Below are positions 1 through 11,446 of a DNA stretch of 64,000 bases, piece after piece. The notes beneath the pieces were generated by a model. It saw only the letters and a program-made list of their open reading frames with translations, was not told the DNA's origin and did no database searches. The position numbers and the translations under genes are program-made. Position 1 is the first letter of the stretch, and every line of letters begins with the position of its first letter. Source of the stretch: Agroathelia rolfsii (Eukaryota > Basidiomycota > Agaricomycetes > Amylocorticiales > Amylocorticiaceae); assembly GCA_018343915.1 (NCBI GenBank), contig JABRWF010000003.1, forward strand, positions 1,798,001 through 1,862,000, in the 5' to 3' direction.

Positions 1-753
1 CATTAGGTTCCTAATCCGCCAGTTCAGTCCAGCACAGTAGCGAATACGCATATCCCCTTTTTCTAGCTCTGCTGTATGTGCTAACTCTGTGAACCGAGCT
101 GTATAGTCCCTAACAGAGTGTGTCCCTTGCCGGAAGTTCTGGATCTTTGTTAGGGCATCTGCCTTGTAGTCAAAGTTGCCATATGCAGCGACAAACTCCT
201 CATACAATTCAGTGATTCGAAAATCTGGGTTTCCAGGCTTCTCAGCTTCTATAATTTCAGGAATGAAGTAAGCTGCCCAGTCTGCTGCAGATCCAGTTAG
301 ACAGCGAATGAACTGCTTGGCCTCGCTCTGAGGGTCTCCATACAATTCTTCATTGTCTGACATCCATAGCTTCCAGTCACGGAAGAAGGTCCGGAATTTG
401 CGTGCATCCCCATCATATTTCTCTGGCCTTGTTCCGACCTCTTTGGGTTTGGGGGGACTAGGAGTATACCACTCCTCAATTTCCTTGTCTTCTCCTGTCT
501 TGGACTTCTTTGTAGTAAAGCGGATTTTTTGTCCACTGGCAAAGCGTGTCATATCTGCATGCTGATCCTGCATGCCACCTATCATTTTGAGGATATCCGC
601 TTGACCTAGAGCTAGAAGCTCCATAGTCCGAGATAACCGAGAAATAGCTCCCTCTAAGGTTGCAGGGGCTCCTGAAGTGCCCCCAACTCCTTCAAGTTCG
701 CCTTCCTCTGTTTCCTCTTTACGTTTTCCATGACGTGATGGGGCTCTAGACAT
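1..753 (-). CDS. Ty3/Gypsy retrotransposon Gag (partial, runs off left edge)
   Basis: An uninterrupted reading frame starts at the ATG complementary to 751-753 and stays open for 251 codons to the window edge, so the end is missing. The N-terminus is charged (MSRAPSRHGKRKEETEEGE). The middle carries the conserved retrotransposon gag core: FxDWKLWMSD, then FIRCLTGSAADWAAYFIP, then FRITELYEEFVAAYG and NFRQGTHSVRDYTARFTELA. This capsid-forming protein packages the element RNA. The frame has no stop, unlike the other retroelement genes here, and it lies directly downstream of an LTR and leader at 754-2103, so this is the youngest element in the cluster. Family-level assignment is firm; pol lies outside the window. 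Confidence 0.9.
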   Translation of the reverse strand, partial: MSRAPSRHGKRKEETEEGELEGVGGTSGAPATLEGAISRLSRTMELLALGQADILKMIGGMQDQHADMTRFASGQKIRFTTKKSKTGEDKEIEEWYTPSPPKPKEVGTRPEKYDGDARKFRTFFRDWKLWMSDNEELYGDPQSEAKQFIRCLTGSAADWAAYFIPEIIEAEKPGNPDFRITELYEEFVAAYGNFDYKADALTKIQNFRQGTHSVRDYTARFTELAHTAELEKGDMRIRYCAGLNWRIRNLM

Positions 754-1247
754 GATTGGATGTAGTGTTGGAGAGGAGGGGAGTGATTGGTGATCCTATG
801 TGTGATAGTGGAGCTATAGCTCAACACTGTATAAATCCTTTGGTCTTCTTCTTCCTAAGGCTGCAAGCGGACAGCCTTCTAGTAGTGTAGTAAAGATACT
901 ATCTACAAAAGCTCCTTATTTGTCAAAGCAGTTATACTCCCTTGTGAGGAGTCCCTAGAAGCAGCTGACTAACTCAGCAGTAACGCCTTCGGGTAACGGC
1001 CCACAATTTCCCAGGAATGTACTGGTACTTTTGCAGCTATGCCTTAACAGGTTGAAAGGACGTAATTAAGGTCCCCAATTGCTTCTGCTAACAGTTCGAT
1101 GACAAATAAGGCTCACAAGTGAAAGGTATAGTACTTGTATCTACAAAATCTTTTCCTTGCTTGTGCTGACTTGTAAGCGATTTATTTCTTACACAATCTT
1201 GGAGCTAAGGCTCTACAAGACTGGATCAGGTGTCAGCTTCGACCTGA
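754..1247 (-). other. Gypsy element leader between 5' LTR and gag, with self-primer site
   Basis: This is the untranslated leader of the element whose gag starts at 753. Two bases inside the LTR end (complement of 1235-1245) lies AGGTCGAAGCT. It is an exact 11-nt complement of AGCTTCGACCT in the LTR at 1696-1706, which sits about 35 nt downstream of the start of the TATA box. That is the arrangement of self-primed (Tf1/sushi type) elements. No gene is present in the leader. Confidence 0.6.
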
Positions 1248-2103
1248 TGTCAAGGCTCACGCTCTTGACTATCTAAACAACAGAGGTGACCCCTACTCAC
1301 ACCACAAACAGAACAATGTACCGCTACTAGGTCCCAAAGGTGTACTCCAAGTCTAGAAGACTTTCCACCAAAGGCTACTGTTGGCTAATGACTTGTTACT
1401 GCTTGCTTAGTAAAGAAGGGAGTGCTAAACACTCTGAGACGCTTAGATTCTTTCTTAGAGGGTAATAACCCTAAGTCACACTTTGCCCTGATTTATTAAG
1501 GGACTTGATATAGAGAGGAGGAGGCAGGCAATATAGCCTGTTCTATGGCTTGCTTAGGTCCTTATACAACCCCTAGGCTGACGAGGCACAAAGGGAGGGC
1601 AAGGGTGAGAGGGCTAGGACGATGAGCCTGAAGGCAAATGTATTAGTAAATAGTAAAGAGAGATGTACATGCTTATTTACTCACCTGAAGGCAAAAGGTC
1701 GAAGCTAAGGCCTTCAGGGAGTGTTACAGGGTCCTTATATAAGTTTCAGGGGTGGTCTGTGCACTTCTGAATGGTCTGTGCACAGAGACAGAAATAGAAA
1801 GGAATGCTAAACATAGTACAAATGGATGACTGAGCATGATGGTGCAATCATTGCATCATCAGCTGATTGATCAAGAGTCTAGACTTGGAATGAACTAGAA
1901 GGGTCTAGACTCTGTTTACTAATAGGTACTGGTACAAAGGTATAATGATGGCCAGTCATATAACTAAGTACTCTGTAACCAATTGTCCTAGGCGGTCTAT
2001 TATGAATAAATAATGTGTAGAAAGTCCAAGAAAAATCGTAAAAATACAAGAAAAATACAGGAAAATAAAGAAAAATTAGGAGAGTCTGGGTGTACCCATG
2101 ACA
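1248..2103 (-). repeat. 5' LTR of Gypsy element (family A, 856 bp)
   Basis: On the minus strand the repeat starts TGTCATGGGTACACCC and ends GCCTTGACA, giving TGTCA/TGACA terminal inverted ends. It matches a plus-strand copy at 5195-6050 of exactly the same length. A TATA box (TATATAAG, complement of 1734-1741) marks the U3/R region. The LTR is inserted into the 3' part of an older Copia-type LTR (2104-3087). The other flank is outside the window, so the target duplication cannot be checked. Confidence 0.88.
1696..1741 (-). promoter_or_regulatory. LTR promoter: TATA box and presumed transcript 5' end
   Basis: TATATAAG (complement of 1734-1741) is followed about 35 nt after its first base by AGCTTCGACCT (complement of 1696-1706). 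The spacing fits transcription starting at or near this 11-mer, which is the exact complement of the primer site beside the LTR. The start site is inferred, not observed. Confidence 0.5.
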
Positions 2104-3087
2104 CTCACAAGTTACCTGTTGTGAAGCAAACACTTACTTGTAGAGAAAAGTGCAGGCTTGGGTGGTTTCCTAAGAATAGGCAAAGTTTCCTAGGTAGGAA
2201 GCGGTTAGTAACTATGCTATACTTAAGATAAGACTGTAGCCGGTGTCCCTTTGAGACTACCTACTTGTTTCCCTTTAGGAAAGGCTTGTTGTCTTGTCTT
2301 GTAGACTTTGTAAGTCTAGGGTGAAGTTAGTACTCTAGGAGCTAGTCTTGTAGACTATTTAACTCACTATTTTCGAGTGAAATAACTTGTCATTTCCAGC
2401 CGAATTTGCTGGTGCTTATATAATACAAAATATTCTAATTTCTACAAGATTAGTAAGCCAATCCTGTGCTTATCTAATCCGCTTAGTAAGAAGGGTTGCT
2501 TACAAATCAGCTTATAAATCAGCTTAGTAATATTCCTATTTGCTGAATAATATGCTTGGTAAGCAATCTGTGTGCTTAGTAAGTAATTTGTATAGTATTA
2601 GTAAGTAAAATGTCTATTGATCTCAATATCCTATTATTAGATCTGTATTAGTAATATTTTATAAATATTACTAATATTATGAACTTGCTTAGTAAATATT
2701 TTGGTGATTTATAAGCAAGGATCTAGGGCGTGAAAAATCAATTAGTAATATTCACAATAATTATTTAGAAATGAATATTTAAATGGAATTGTTTAATATT
2801 TATGAAAAAGATATTCATAAATGATAAAGTCAAGTGACTTCAGATATGATAATCTTATCTCTGATAAGATTAGATATAATGAAATATTGAAAATATTAAA
2901 TAAAAGAATATATGCATATTATTTCAATGAATATATGCATGTAAAGAATTGTTAATATCTCAACAATGAACGGTTGTAAAATCATGAAATAAATAATCAT
3001 GTATGACATGATGTTAGATGATTATTTGAAGTATTCATTGGAATTATTGGAAAGATATGAAGCTTGTAAATATTCAATCTTTCAATA
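2104..3087 (-). repeat. Copia-type LTR (family D1), minus orientation, 3' end cut by Gypsy insertion
   Basis: The sequence is AT-rich and closely matches the plus-strand LTR at 9475-10460, read in reverse. It begins TATTGAAAGATTG, where the family consensus start is TGTTGAAAG, so the terminal G appears mutated. It interrupts the reverse-transcriptase frame of the minus-strand Copia element at 3088. Its far end is cut at 2104, where the Gypsy LTR is inserted. No protein is coded here. Confidence 0.75.
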
Positions 3088-5194
3088 CTAATCTAGGCAG
3101 ATTTTGTTGCCTTCTTTCTTAATATGCATACAGAGGAACTTATATGCATCACCAAGGTCTTGGCATTCCTAAAGTTTTGTTATGCGGGCTTTAAAGGTTT
3201 CAACTGCAAACCAATTTGATTCAAAGAATAGGATGTCATTAATGTATATGACCAGGGCAATTTTATTACCCTTTTTGTCTTTGTATAGGAAAACCCCTGC
3301 ATTGGAGAGAAGTTGTTGACACCTCATTTCTTTGAATGATGAGGACAACGTCTTCCACCAAGTGAGGCCAGCTTGTTTTAGGCCATACAAGGCTTTACGT
3401 AATTGTATTACTATGTGTTCTCCTCCTTTTACTTTGAACCCTTTGGGTTGCTCCATATATATTTTCTCTTTGAGATTACTATATAGATATGCGTTACATA
3501 CATCAACACCCATGATATGCCAGCCTTGGAGAGCCAACAGTACTAGCATTAGCCGCATGGTCTCAAATTAGATAACGGGGGAAAAGATTTTGTTGAAGTT
3601 GATTCCTTCTTATTAGGAGAACCCTTTAGCTACTAATCGGGCTTTTTTCTGGCCATCCGACTTAATGTTGAATACCCATTAGTTCTTAATGGTCTTTTTC
3701 CCTTTTGAAAGAGTAACCAGCTTGAAGACTTTGCGGCATTTGAGGGCTGATAGCTCCTTATAGCACGCTTCCTTCTAATCTTTCTAATCATCAATACTAA
3801 ATTTCTCGATGTCTTTGAAGGTCCATTCCCTTACTTTGGACTCTTCTGGAAGCACACTTTCTGATTCTGGAATTATGAACACCAATAGGGTGTTTATTAA
3901 TGGTGCTCCCCCTTCCTGGTATATATTGGCAAGTTGGACAGTTTCAGGGCGTGAGTCTGTATCATCACCAGGGCGTGCTTGTCCAGGCAGCGCCAGGTGG
4001 GATTTACCGGTGGCTGGCTTGTTGTATGACTCGCTTTACTCACTTTTTGGGTGGAGCTGGTGAAACTTCTCTGGATGTACTGGGACTAGTTAATAGAAAA
4101 TATCGATTGGAGCTACCAGATCCAATACCAACCATCTGTTTCCAGCTTCTAATGGACTCAATTTCCTGTTCTATAGTAGATAGGGGTAGCTGGCCATAGA
4201 CATTGTCTCCATACCGGTTAACCGGCCTTCTTTTGCACTGAGAGCATCGAACTACAGGCAGTAATTCTGGATCTAGCCTCCACAAGTCAACTAGGGGTAG
4301 CATGGAGGGTCTCTCGGGCTCCGGCTTAGGAAGCAATCCTTGTGAAGGTTCTTCTTCCGGTATAGGAGGCAAGGGCAGTGGTACAGGGGAAGGTGATCTT
4401 GGTGTGTAAGGGGAACTTGGCGGGTTGACCGGTGGTACTGCTATAGAGACACGAACACAAATTAATCCTTCATCATCATTGTGATCAATAGAAGATGGAT
4501 TTTTAGCAAGATTCTCCCCCTTGCTAGGTATATTCCTGCCTATTTGGGTCAGCATTTGCCGGTTTTGTGTTTTACACTTTGGAAACACTTCTTCATTAAA
4601 AACAACTATGTAACCTAAAAAGATCGTATTGTTTTTGGTGCGCATGAAGCAATACTCTTTGACACTGGGTTAGCTGTCAAGGTATATCATTAGCTTACTC
4701 TAAGGAGCTTGCTTATTTGCTCGGACTACCTCTGGGAGGTACATATATGTACCGCAGCTGAAGATGTGAAGTGTAGAGATGTCTAGGATTTCTCCTTTGA
4801 TGACCTTGTGGGGGGTCTTCTAGTATAATCGCCACATAGGGGTGTGGTTATACACGTGTACTACATGCTCTAGGGAGAATTCCCACTAGGAGTCTGGGAG
4901 ACACATAGCGTGGCACATAGTCTTGGCCTTTTCCATCAGGGTGCGGTTAAACTGCTCTGCTCTGCCATTTTGTTGAGGCATGTGCAGTACACTCTGTAGG
5001 ATCTTAATCCCCTTTGATCTGAGAAGATCTAAGAATTCAGCTGACTTGTATTCACTACCGGCATCAGACATCCACTATTTAATTGTGGAGTTAAAGCAAT
5101 TATTAACTATTGCAATAAAATCATGTGTGGCCTTGTACGCATCTGACTTCTTTCAAAGGAACTTGATTCATCCATGTGACATGTTGTCATTAAG
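3088..5194 (-). pseudogene. Decayed Ty1/Copia pol: end of integrase, linker and reverse transcriptase
   Basis: Read on the minus strand, 4886-5071 encodes the integrase core end (SDAGSEYKSAEFLDLLRSKG, then PQQNGRAEQFNRTLMEKA). Next, 4040-4645 holds the proline-rich linker (IFLGYIVVFNEEVF), and 3169-3558 holds the reverse transcriptase (VDVCNAYLYSNLKEKIYMEQ, YGLKQAG). The catalytic YVDD-type box reads YIND. Frames are joined only across stop codons (for example between 5071 and 4645), so the gene is dead. RT similarity (DLGDAYKFL, EGNKICLD) continues to 3088, where an LTR is inserted; the RNase H part is not in the window. Confidence 0.85.
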
Positions 5195-6050
5195 TGTCAT
5201 AGGTACACCCAGACTCTCCTAATTTTTCTTTATTTTCCTGTATTTTTCTTGTATTTTTACAATTTTTCTTGGACTTTCTACACATTATTTATTCATAATA
5301 GACAGCCTAGAACAATTAGTTATAGAGTACTTAGTTATATGACCAGCCATCATTATACCTTTGTACCAGTACCTATTAGTAAACAGAGTCTAGACCCTTC
5401 TAGTTCCTTCTAAGTCTAGACTCTTGATCAATCAGCTGATGATGCAATAATTGCACCATCATGCTCAGTCATCCATTTGTACTATGTTTAGCATTCCTTT
5501 CTATTTCTGTCTCTATGCACAGACCATTCAGAAGCACATAGACCACCCCTGAAACTTATATAAGGACCTTGTAACACTCCCTGAAGGCCTTAGCTTTGAC
5601 CTTTTGCCTTCAGGTAAGTAAATAAGTATGTACATCTCTCTTTACTATTTACTAATACATTTGCCTTCAGGCTTATTGTCCTAGCCCTCTCACCCTTGCC
5701 CTCCCTTTGTGCCTCGTCAGCTTAAGGGTTGTATAAGGACCTAAGCAAGCCATAGAACAGGCTGTATTGCCTGCCTCCCCCTCTCTATATCAAGTCCCTT
5801 AATAAATCAGGGTAAAGTGTGACTTAGGGTTGTTACCCTTTAAAAAAGAATCTAAGTGTCTCAGAGTGTTTAGCACTCCCTTCTTTACTAAGCAAGCAGT
5901 AACAAGTCATTAGCCAACAGTAGCCTTTGGTGGAAAGTCTTCTAGACTTGGAGTACACCTTTGGGACCTAGTAGTGGTATATTGTTCTGTTTGTGGTGTA
6001 AGTAGAGGTTACCTCTATTGTTTAGATAGTCAAAAGCGTGAGCCTTGACA
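5195..6050 (+). repeat. Solo LTR, Gypsy family A (856 bp)
   Basis: This is a plus-strand copy of the LTR at 1248-2103, starting TGTCATAGGTACACCC and ending CCTTGACA. It interrupts the Copia integrase domain. The 5-bp flanks are TTAAG and TCAAG, a near match expected for an older target duplication. No internal Gypsy sequence follows, so it is a solo LTR. A TATA box (TTATATAAGG) is at about 5556. Confidence 0.87.
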
Positions 6051-7738
6051 TCAAGGAAGGTAATCATATATTTGAACTGGTAATATAACTCAACCGGGAA
6101 TTCCTTTAGATCAGAATGAATCTTCTAGAAGGGCTCATTAATACGTGATTCCATTAATGAAAATAGATGGGCATGTATTTTACCTTCTGCACAGCCTTTA
6201 CACGGCTTCTGTTCCCCTTTTGGGATTTCAATTGCTTTAGGAAAGCCTTGAATGTGTTGGCGTACTTTTTGAAGCACAGCCTTTAATGGGTGGCCTAGCC
6301 GGCAATGCATGATGTTGTAGTCAACAGTATATATATCCTCACTGTACAGGGACACGTGTTTGGATGGTGCGGCATCTAGGACAAAAGTAGAGAGGTGGAG
6401 GCTGGAAGGTCTGCCTTGTAAGAAGGGCTTACAGAATCCGGGCCGGAAGAGCTTAAGCCCATTGGCATCACCTGATAGGGTGAACCCATTTTGTAAGAAT
6501 TACCCTACAGAGAGCAAACGTACTGTACCACCAGGAAGAATGTATACTGGGTGCAGCCGAATTCTCTTTTGCACACCTTTGTTTATTACGTCTAAGAAGA
6601 CGGTTCCTATTTTGAACACTATTATTGGTCCTTTTATGGTTGATACAGAGATAGACTCATTTAGCAGTGCCTCATCTATTAAGTCACTCTTGTAGGGGGT
6701 AAAGTAGAGCAATGCTCCAGTGTCTAGCATCCATCTGAATGATTCTTGCTTTCCTTTTCCCTTACATTTCACATACTTTGCAATATCAGCCAAATGAATA
6801 CAATTGATTACAAAGAAACTATCAGGAACAGTGTATTCTATAGGGTACACTATGTCATCATCTATTGGATGTGTTATTAGTACAGAGAATTTTGTAGCAA
6901 GGGAATGTACTTGCATTGATTCCCACTTGATTTTATCATTAGAGCTGTAAGAAATTCTTTCTTCGAACAACATGCTCCTGCGATGTTTAAGCAGGCGTCC
7001 TTCTTCAGGGACAAGCTCCTCCAGAATCTCCATGAGCAATCTTACTCGCTTGTTATGCTTGGCCATCTCAATATCAACAACCTTCTGAGTAGAAACACTC
7101 TTTTTCTTAGAGTAGAGTTAGGAGATAGCATTCTGGACGCTAGGGAAGAATGAGCTACCTATGTAGTACAGGTGGGCCGGAGTCCCAAAGAACTGGGTCT
7201 GAGTACTTGGTTTGGCAGCCAAGAAGCTTGTGATGGAGGTACTGGTGGGCGTGGGGAGCGCGGGAGGACTATCCAGTATGACAATATTGGCAAAATCACC
7301 GGTTTTGGAGTTAGAGTCATCATTAGCTACTTTGGCTTGGGCTTTGCCCTTGCCTTTTTTGCCGCAATGGTTCTTCTTCTTGTCATCGCCTTTTTGCTGC
7401 TGCTACTTTTAGGGCTACTGCTGCTGATTGGCTTGCTGGCTGAATTTGGGGTCCTTTCCCTTTTTCTGCACCACACTGGCCTTCTGGGCCTTCTTCTATG
7501 ACTTACCCACCCTAGATATTATCTAGATCTTGGAGCGCGTCTAGAGCTTCTTCTGGATTTTCTCAAACATAATGTCTGAGTACTTCTTGATTCCTACCAG
7601 AATAATTTCTTTTACGGAGTCCAGGCTCTGTAGCAGTGTATTGATGAGCCATATGCCCTTGACAAACTTAGGCACATTGACTCCTTGCACATTGATTTGA
7701 CTAATTAAGTCAGCTAATTCCTGAACTTAGACCATGAT
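6051..7738 (-). pseudogene. Decayed Copia gag end, protease and integrase zinc-binding region
   Basis: On the minus strand the frame 7066-6500 contains the aspartic-protease active site WMLDTGALLYFTP (D-T-G) and the conserved end IRLHPVYILPGGTVRLLSVG. The frame 6355-6125 holds the GAG-pre-integrase zinc finger (MHCRLGHP, then CKGCAEGK). Before them, near 7330-7400, lies a lysine-rich stretch with a degenerate zinc knuckle (HCGKKGK). Frames are broken by stops and by the LTR at 5195-6050, so no protein is made. It belongs to the same minus-strand element as the gag start at 9087. Confidence 0.82.
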
Positions 7739-8659
7739 TGTCAAGAGCACACCAGTCTCTTGCCACTAAAACTCAACCAGAGCCTACGAAAACCTCTTTA
7801 AAGTGCGAGGTAGCCTGTAATGGCTGTTTTACTTCTCCCAAGGCCTGGGAAGCGCAGGTGTACACTCCTTGTGCCCTGTCTTAACTTTCACTCACTCTGG
7901 AGTACGCTAGTCACCAAGCTTTACTCTAAGTCTGTAAGACTTTCAAGCAAGGTCTACTGTTGTAACACCCGGGGTCTTGTGTATGTTAATAGGGGTGCTG
8001 GGTATCTTAACTGCGACAAACTCAGAGCAGAGTCTTTGCTTGCTTGGGTGCACTAAGCACTATGATTGGTTGTGTTGTTGCAAGTACAAATGGTCACCCA
8101 GAGGGCTGGACCTGTCTTATGTACGCACACGGAGGTAGCACGGAGCACACCTCTACTGTAAGCAGCACTGAGCACACTCACAACCTCCTAGCACGAAGCA
8201 GAGAGGATTTTTTATAGGAAAAAGGGGGGGAGATAGGGACTCTGAAGACGAAGTTTTATTATGTTAGTGACTACTTAATACAAAGCACTATCTGTGCTTA
8301 CCTAAAGATGAAGAGAACAAATCTGGGGTCTTCAGGCAGGGGCACTACAGGGTTATATACTAATTCTACCTGGTCTGTGCATGGGGTACATGGTCTGTGC
8401 ACAGTGGTGCTAAGTATGATGCGATATTGCATCATAGTGAGTCATTGCTTACATAATGTGTCACATGACTAGTGGTCACATGATGGCCAGTCACCTGATG
8501 ACTGATCACATGACTTACTTAGTCATCAAAGTACTTATGTAATGTCTGCTTATGTAATATACATATTATACACCAAAAAATAGAGAAAAATCAGAGAAAA
8601 ATCGGAAAAATAATGAAAAATTCTAACTAAATTTATAATACAACGAGCGACTCGTAACA
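7739..8659 (-). repeat. Solo LTR, family B (921 bp), with 5-bp target duplication
   Basis: On the minus strand it starts TGTTACGAGTCGC and ends CTCTTGACA, so it is bounded TGT/ACA. The flanks are ATGAT at 7734-7738 and ATGAT at 8660-8664, a perfect 5-bp duplication. It splits the Copia gag gene. Related copies are at 12477-13417 and, rearranged, at 10649-11446. Confidence 0.9.
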
Positions 8660-9087
8660 ATGATGTCCTTGTTCGGGTTGATGGTGAAGCAGGCTATACA
8701 TTTCCAAAGTTGGAAGATTAGGATAGGACCTGGTCGACCAAACTTTTTCTTTAGGTATGCCTACACGAGGTAGGCATGCCCAAGGGTCTTATACTCATTC
8801 ACCAGTGATGGTGTGAGTTTGGCCTTAATACATCCTAAAGCGGAGGAATCAGCAATGAGCCATTTCTTGTTCACCACCTTCCACTTCTTCTATTGTGCTG
8901 CTCTATTAGTGGCTGGCTCATCTTCCACTTTGATAAATGGAATGGGTGCAAAATCTCCGTTGGTAATGTAGATCCAATTGTCCATAGCCTGAAGGTACAT
9001 TTGCATCTTCTTGGACCAGTCGAGATAGTTGCCAGCACCAGTAAGGGTGGGTATAGTTGAGAGAAGGGAAGTGGTGCTAGAGGACAT
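8660..9087 (-). pseudogene. Decayed Copia gag, N-terminal part
   Basis: The ATG complementary to 9085-9087 begins MSSSTTSLLSTIPTLTGAGN, followed by YLDWSKKMQMYLQAMDNW, the typical start of fungal Copia gag (DUF4219/UBN2-like). A stop occurs after about 65 codons (at 8890). Recognisable gag continues in the same frame beyond it to the LTR-B insertion at 8659. It is non-functional. Confidence 0.75.
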
Positions 9088-9474
9088 ATTAAATGTGTTC
9101 TATAATAAGCACAACATTCAGTTAGCCTAGGTATACATAATAGAATCACACAAAAATGGAATTAGAAAATAAGAACCACCTAAGCAGCATGCTGAAAAGC
9201 ACAGCCACCCAGACTGCACACACAGGAGTTTAGATCCTGCTGCCTAAAGGGCACGAGGTCATACATCCTGTATATGCAGGGCTCATAACCTGATGAATGG
9301 TGCCAGTCCTTAGACTAGCAGCATGTACATCTGGCCGCCACTACACTGTACACTATTATACATGGTATACTACCACTATTGCACTTATGCACTATACTAC
9401 ACACACTACTAATATATATATTAGACTTATATAGGTGAGGGTGGATAAGCGGTAAGGCTTATATGTGTATGTAG
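9088..9474 (-). repeat. Copia leader, half-tRNA primer site and truncated 5' LTR
   Basis: The complement of 9286-9300 reads GGTTATGAGCCCTGC. It is complementary to the anticodon stem-loop of initiator tRNA-Met (GCAGGGCTCATAACC), as in Drosophila copia, which primes from a cleaved half-tRNA. Directly upstream in the element the sequence ends CCATTCATCA, the expected LTR end, so 9301-9474 is the remaining part of its 5' LTR, with a TATATAAG-like promoter near 9433. It is cut at 9475 by the next LTR. Confidence 0.6.
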
Positions 9475-10460
9475 TGTTGAAAGATTGAATATTTACAAGC
9501 TTTATATCTTTCCAATAATTCCAATGAATACTTCAAATAATCATCTAACATCATGTCATACATGATTATTTATTTCATGATTTTATAACTATTCATTGTT
9601 GAGATATTAACAATTCTTTACACGCATATATTCTTTTATTTAATATTTTCAATATTTCATTATATCTAATCTTATCAGAGATAAGATCATCATATCTGAA
9701 GTCACTTGACTTTATCATTTATGAATATCTTTTCATAAATATTAAACAATTCCATTTAAATATTCATTTCTAAATAATCATTGTGAATATTACTAATTGA
9801 TTTTTCACGCCCTAGACCCTTGCTTATAAATCACTAAAATATTTACTAAGCAAATTCATAATATTAGTAATATTTATAAAATATTACTAATACAGATCTA
9901 ATAATAGGATATTGAGATCAATAGATATTTTCACTTATTAATACTATACAAATTACTAAGCACACAGATTGCTTACCAAGCATATTATTCAGCAAATAGA
10001 AATATTACTAAGCTGATTTATAAGCTGATTTGTAAGCAATCCTTCTTACTAAGTGGATTAGATAAGCACAGGATTAGCTTACTAATCTTGTAGAAATTAG
10101 AATATTTTGTATTATATAAGCACTAGCAAATTTGGCTGGAAATGACAAGTTATTTCACTTGAAAATAGTGAGTTAAATAGTCTACAAGACTAGCTCCTAG
10201 AGTACTAACTTCACTAACAGACTTACTAAGTCTACTATAAGACAACAAGCCTTTCCTAAAGAGAAAACAAGTAGGTAGTCTCAAAGGGACACCAGCTACA
10301 GTCTTAACTTAGGTGTAACAGAGTTACTAATTGCTTTCACAAATAGGTTTTATTGCCTTTAGACCTATAATACCACAGACCATTAACTTTTCAAACAAGT
10401 AAGTTAGTTGTCTTTTAAATAGGTAACTAGTAGATTACAAGTAGTCTACATTACACCATT
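9475..10460 (+). repeat. Copia-type LTR (family D1), plus orientation
   Basis: It starts TGTTGAAAGATTG at 9475 and follows the minus-strand copy at 2104-3087 closely over its length. The 3' end is uncertain; ATTACA at about 10450 is a plausible terminus. It is only loosely similar to the 3' LTR of the plus-strand Copia element (15859 on), so it is either a separate insertion or the 5' LTR of a much older element. Confidence 0.65.
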
Positions 10461-10648
10461 ACCACTAACTTTTAACATGTGGGTGCAAGGTGGTAGTAAT
10501 GGTTCAGGTATGAAAACCGTTATCATTAAAGTACATTACTAACTTGTATATATAGTCTACTTTAATCTCCTACTGAATATTGGAGCTCTGCTCCAATTTC
10601 CCTTGTTGTATCTTTGGCACAGCCGCTAGGGCGTTCTGTATAGTTGCA
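10461..10648. other. Unassigned retroelement spacer
   Basis: The stretch lies between the D1 LTR and the rearranged B LTR. It contains a small palindrome (TTGGAGCTCTGCTCCAA near 10581) but no reading frame or repeat that I can place. It could be leader sequence of the plus-strand Copia element. Confidence 0.4.
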
Positions 10649-11446
10649 ATAGTCATATGACTTGCTTAGTCATTAGAGTACTTATGTAATGTCCACTCAT
10701 ATAACATACATATTATATACCAAAAAATCAAGAAAAATCAGGAAAAATTCGGAAAAATAATGAGAAATTCTAAATAAATTTATAGTACATAGATCAACTT
10801 GTAACATAGTGCCTCTACCTAAAGACCCTAGATTTGTTCTCTTTATCTTTAGGTAAGTACAATAGTACTTTGTATTAAATAGTAGACTAACATAATATAA
10901 CTTTATCTTCAGAGTCCCTTTACTCTAGGCTTATAAAGCCTGTCCCAGTCCCTCTCTCTCTCTCTCTCCCACCAAATCCTCTTAGCTCAGTACTAAGGGG
11001 TTGTAGACATGCTCAATACTGCTTATAAAAGAGATAAGCTCAGTACAAGTCTCCGTATACATGTATAAGACAGATCCAGCCTTTGTGGTGACTATTTGCA
11101 TCTGCAATAACACAAATCATATATAGTACTAAGTGTACCTAAGTAAATAAAGGCTTGCCCTGCATTTATCAAGGTTAAGAGACCCTGTACACCTATTTGT
11201 ATATATAAGAAACTTTGTATCTCAATAGTAGACCTCACTTGAAGACTTAGCAAGTCTAGAGTAAAGCTTGGTGATCAGCAAACTCAGGGTTGAGTAAGAA
11301 CAAAGACAGTGCACAAGGCATGTCTACCCTTGCATTCTAGGCCTTGGGAGTTGTAAAACAGCTATTACAGGCTACTTCGTACCTTATAAGGGTTAATATA
11401 GGCTCTAGTTGAGTTTTGGTGATAAGAGTCTAGTGTGCTCTTGACA
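10649..11446. repeat. Rearranged LTR family B: 5' 156 bp inverted and joined to LTR interior
   Basis: The reverse complement of 10649-10804 matches the first about 157 bp of the family B LTR (start TGTTACAAG). From 10805 the plus strand continues at LTR position about 345 (TAGTGCCTCTACCTAAAG) to the normal LTR end CTCTTGACA at 11446. The LTR terminus is therefore joined in inverted orientation to an internal LTR position, with about 187 bp missing. It interrupts the Copia integrase just before GGEFMSKEF. Confidence 0.75.
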
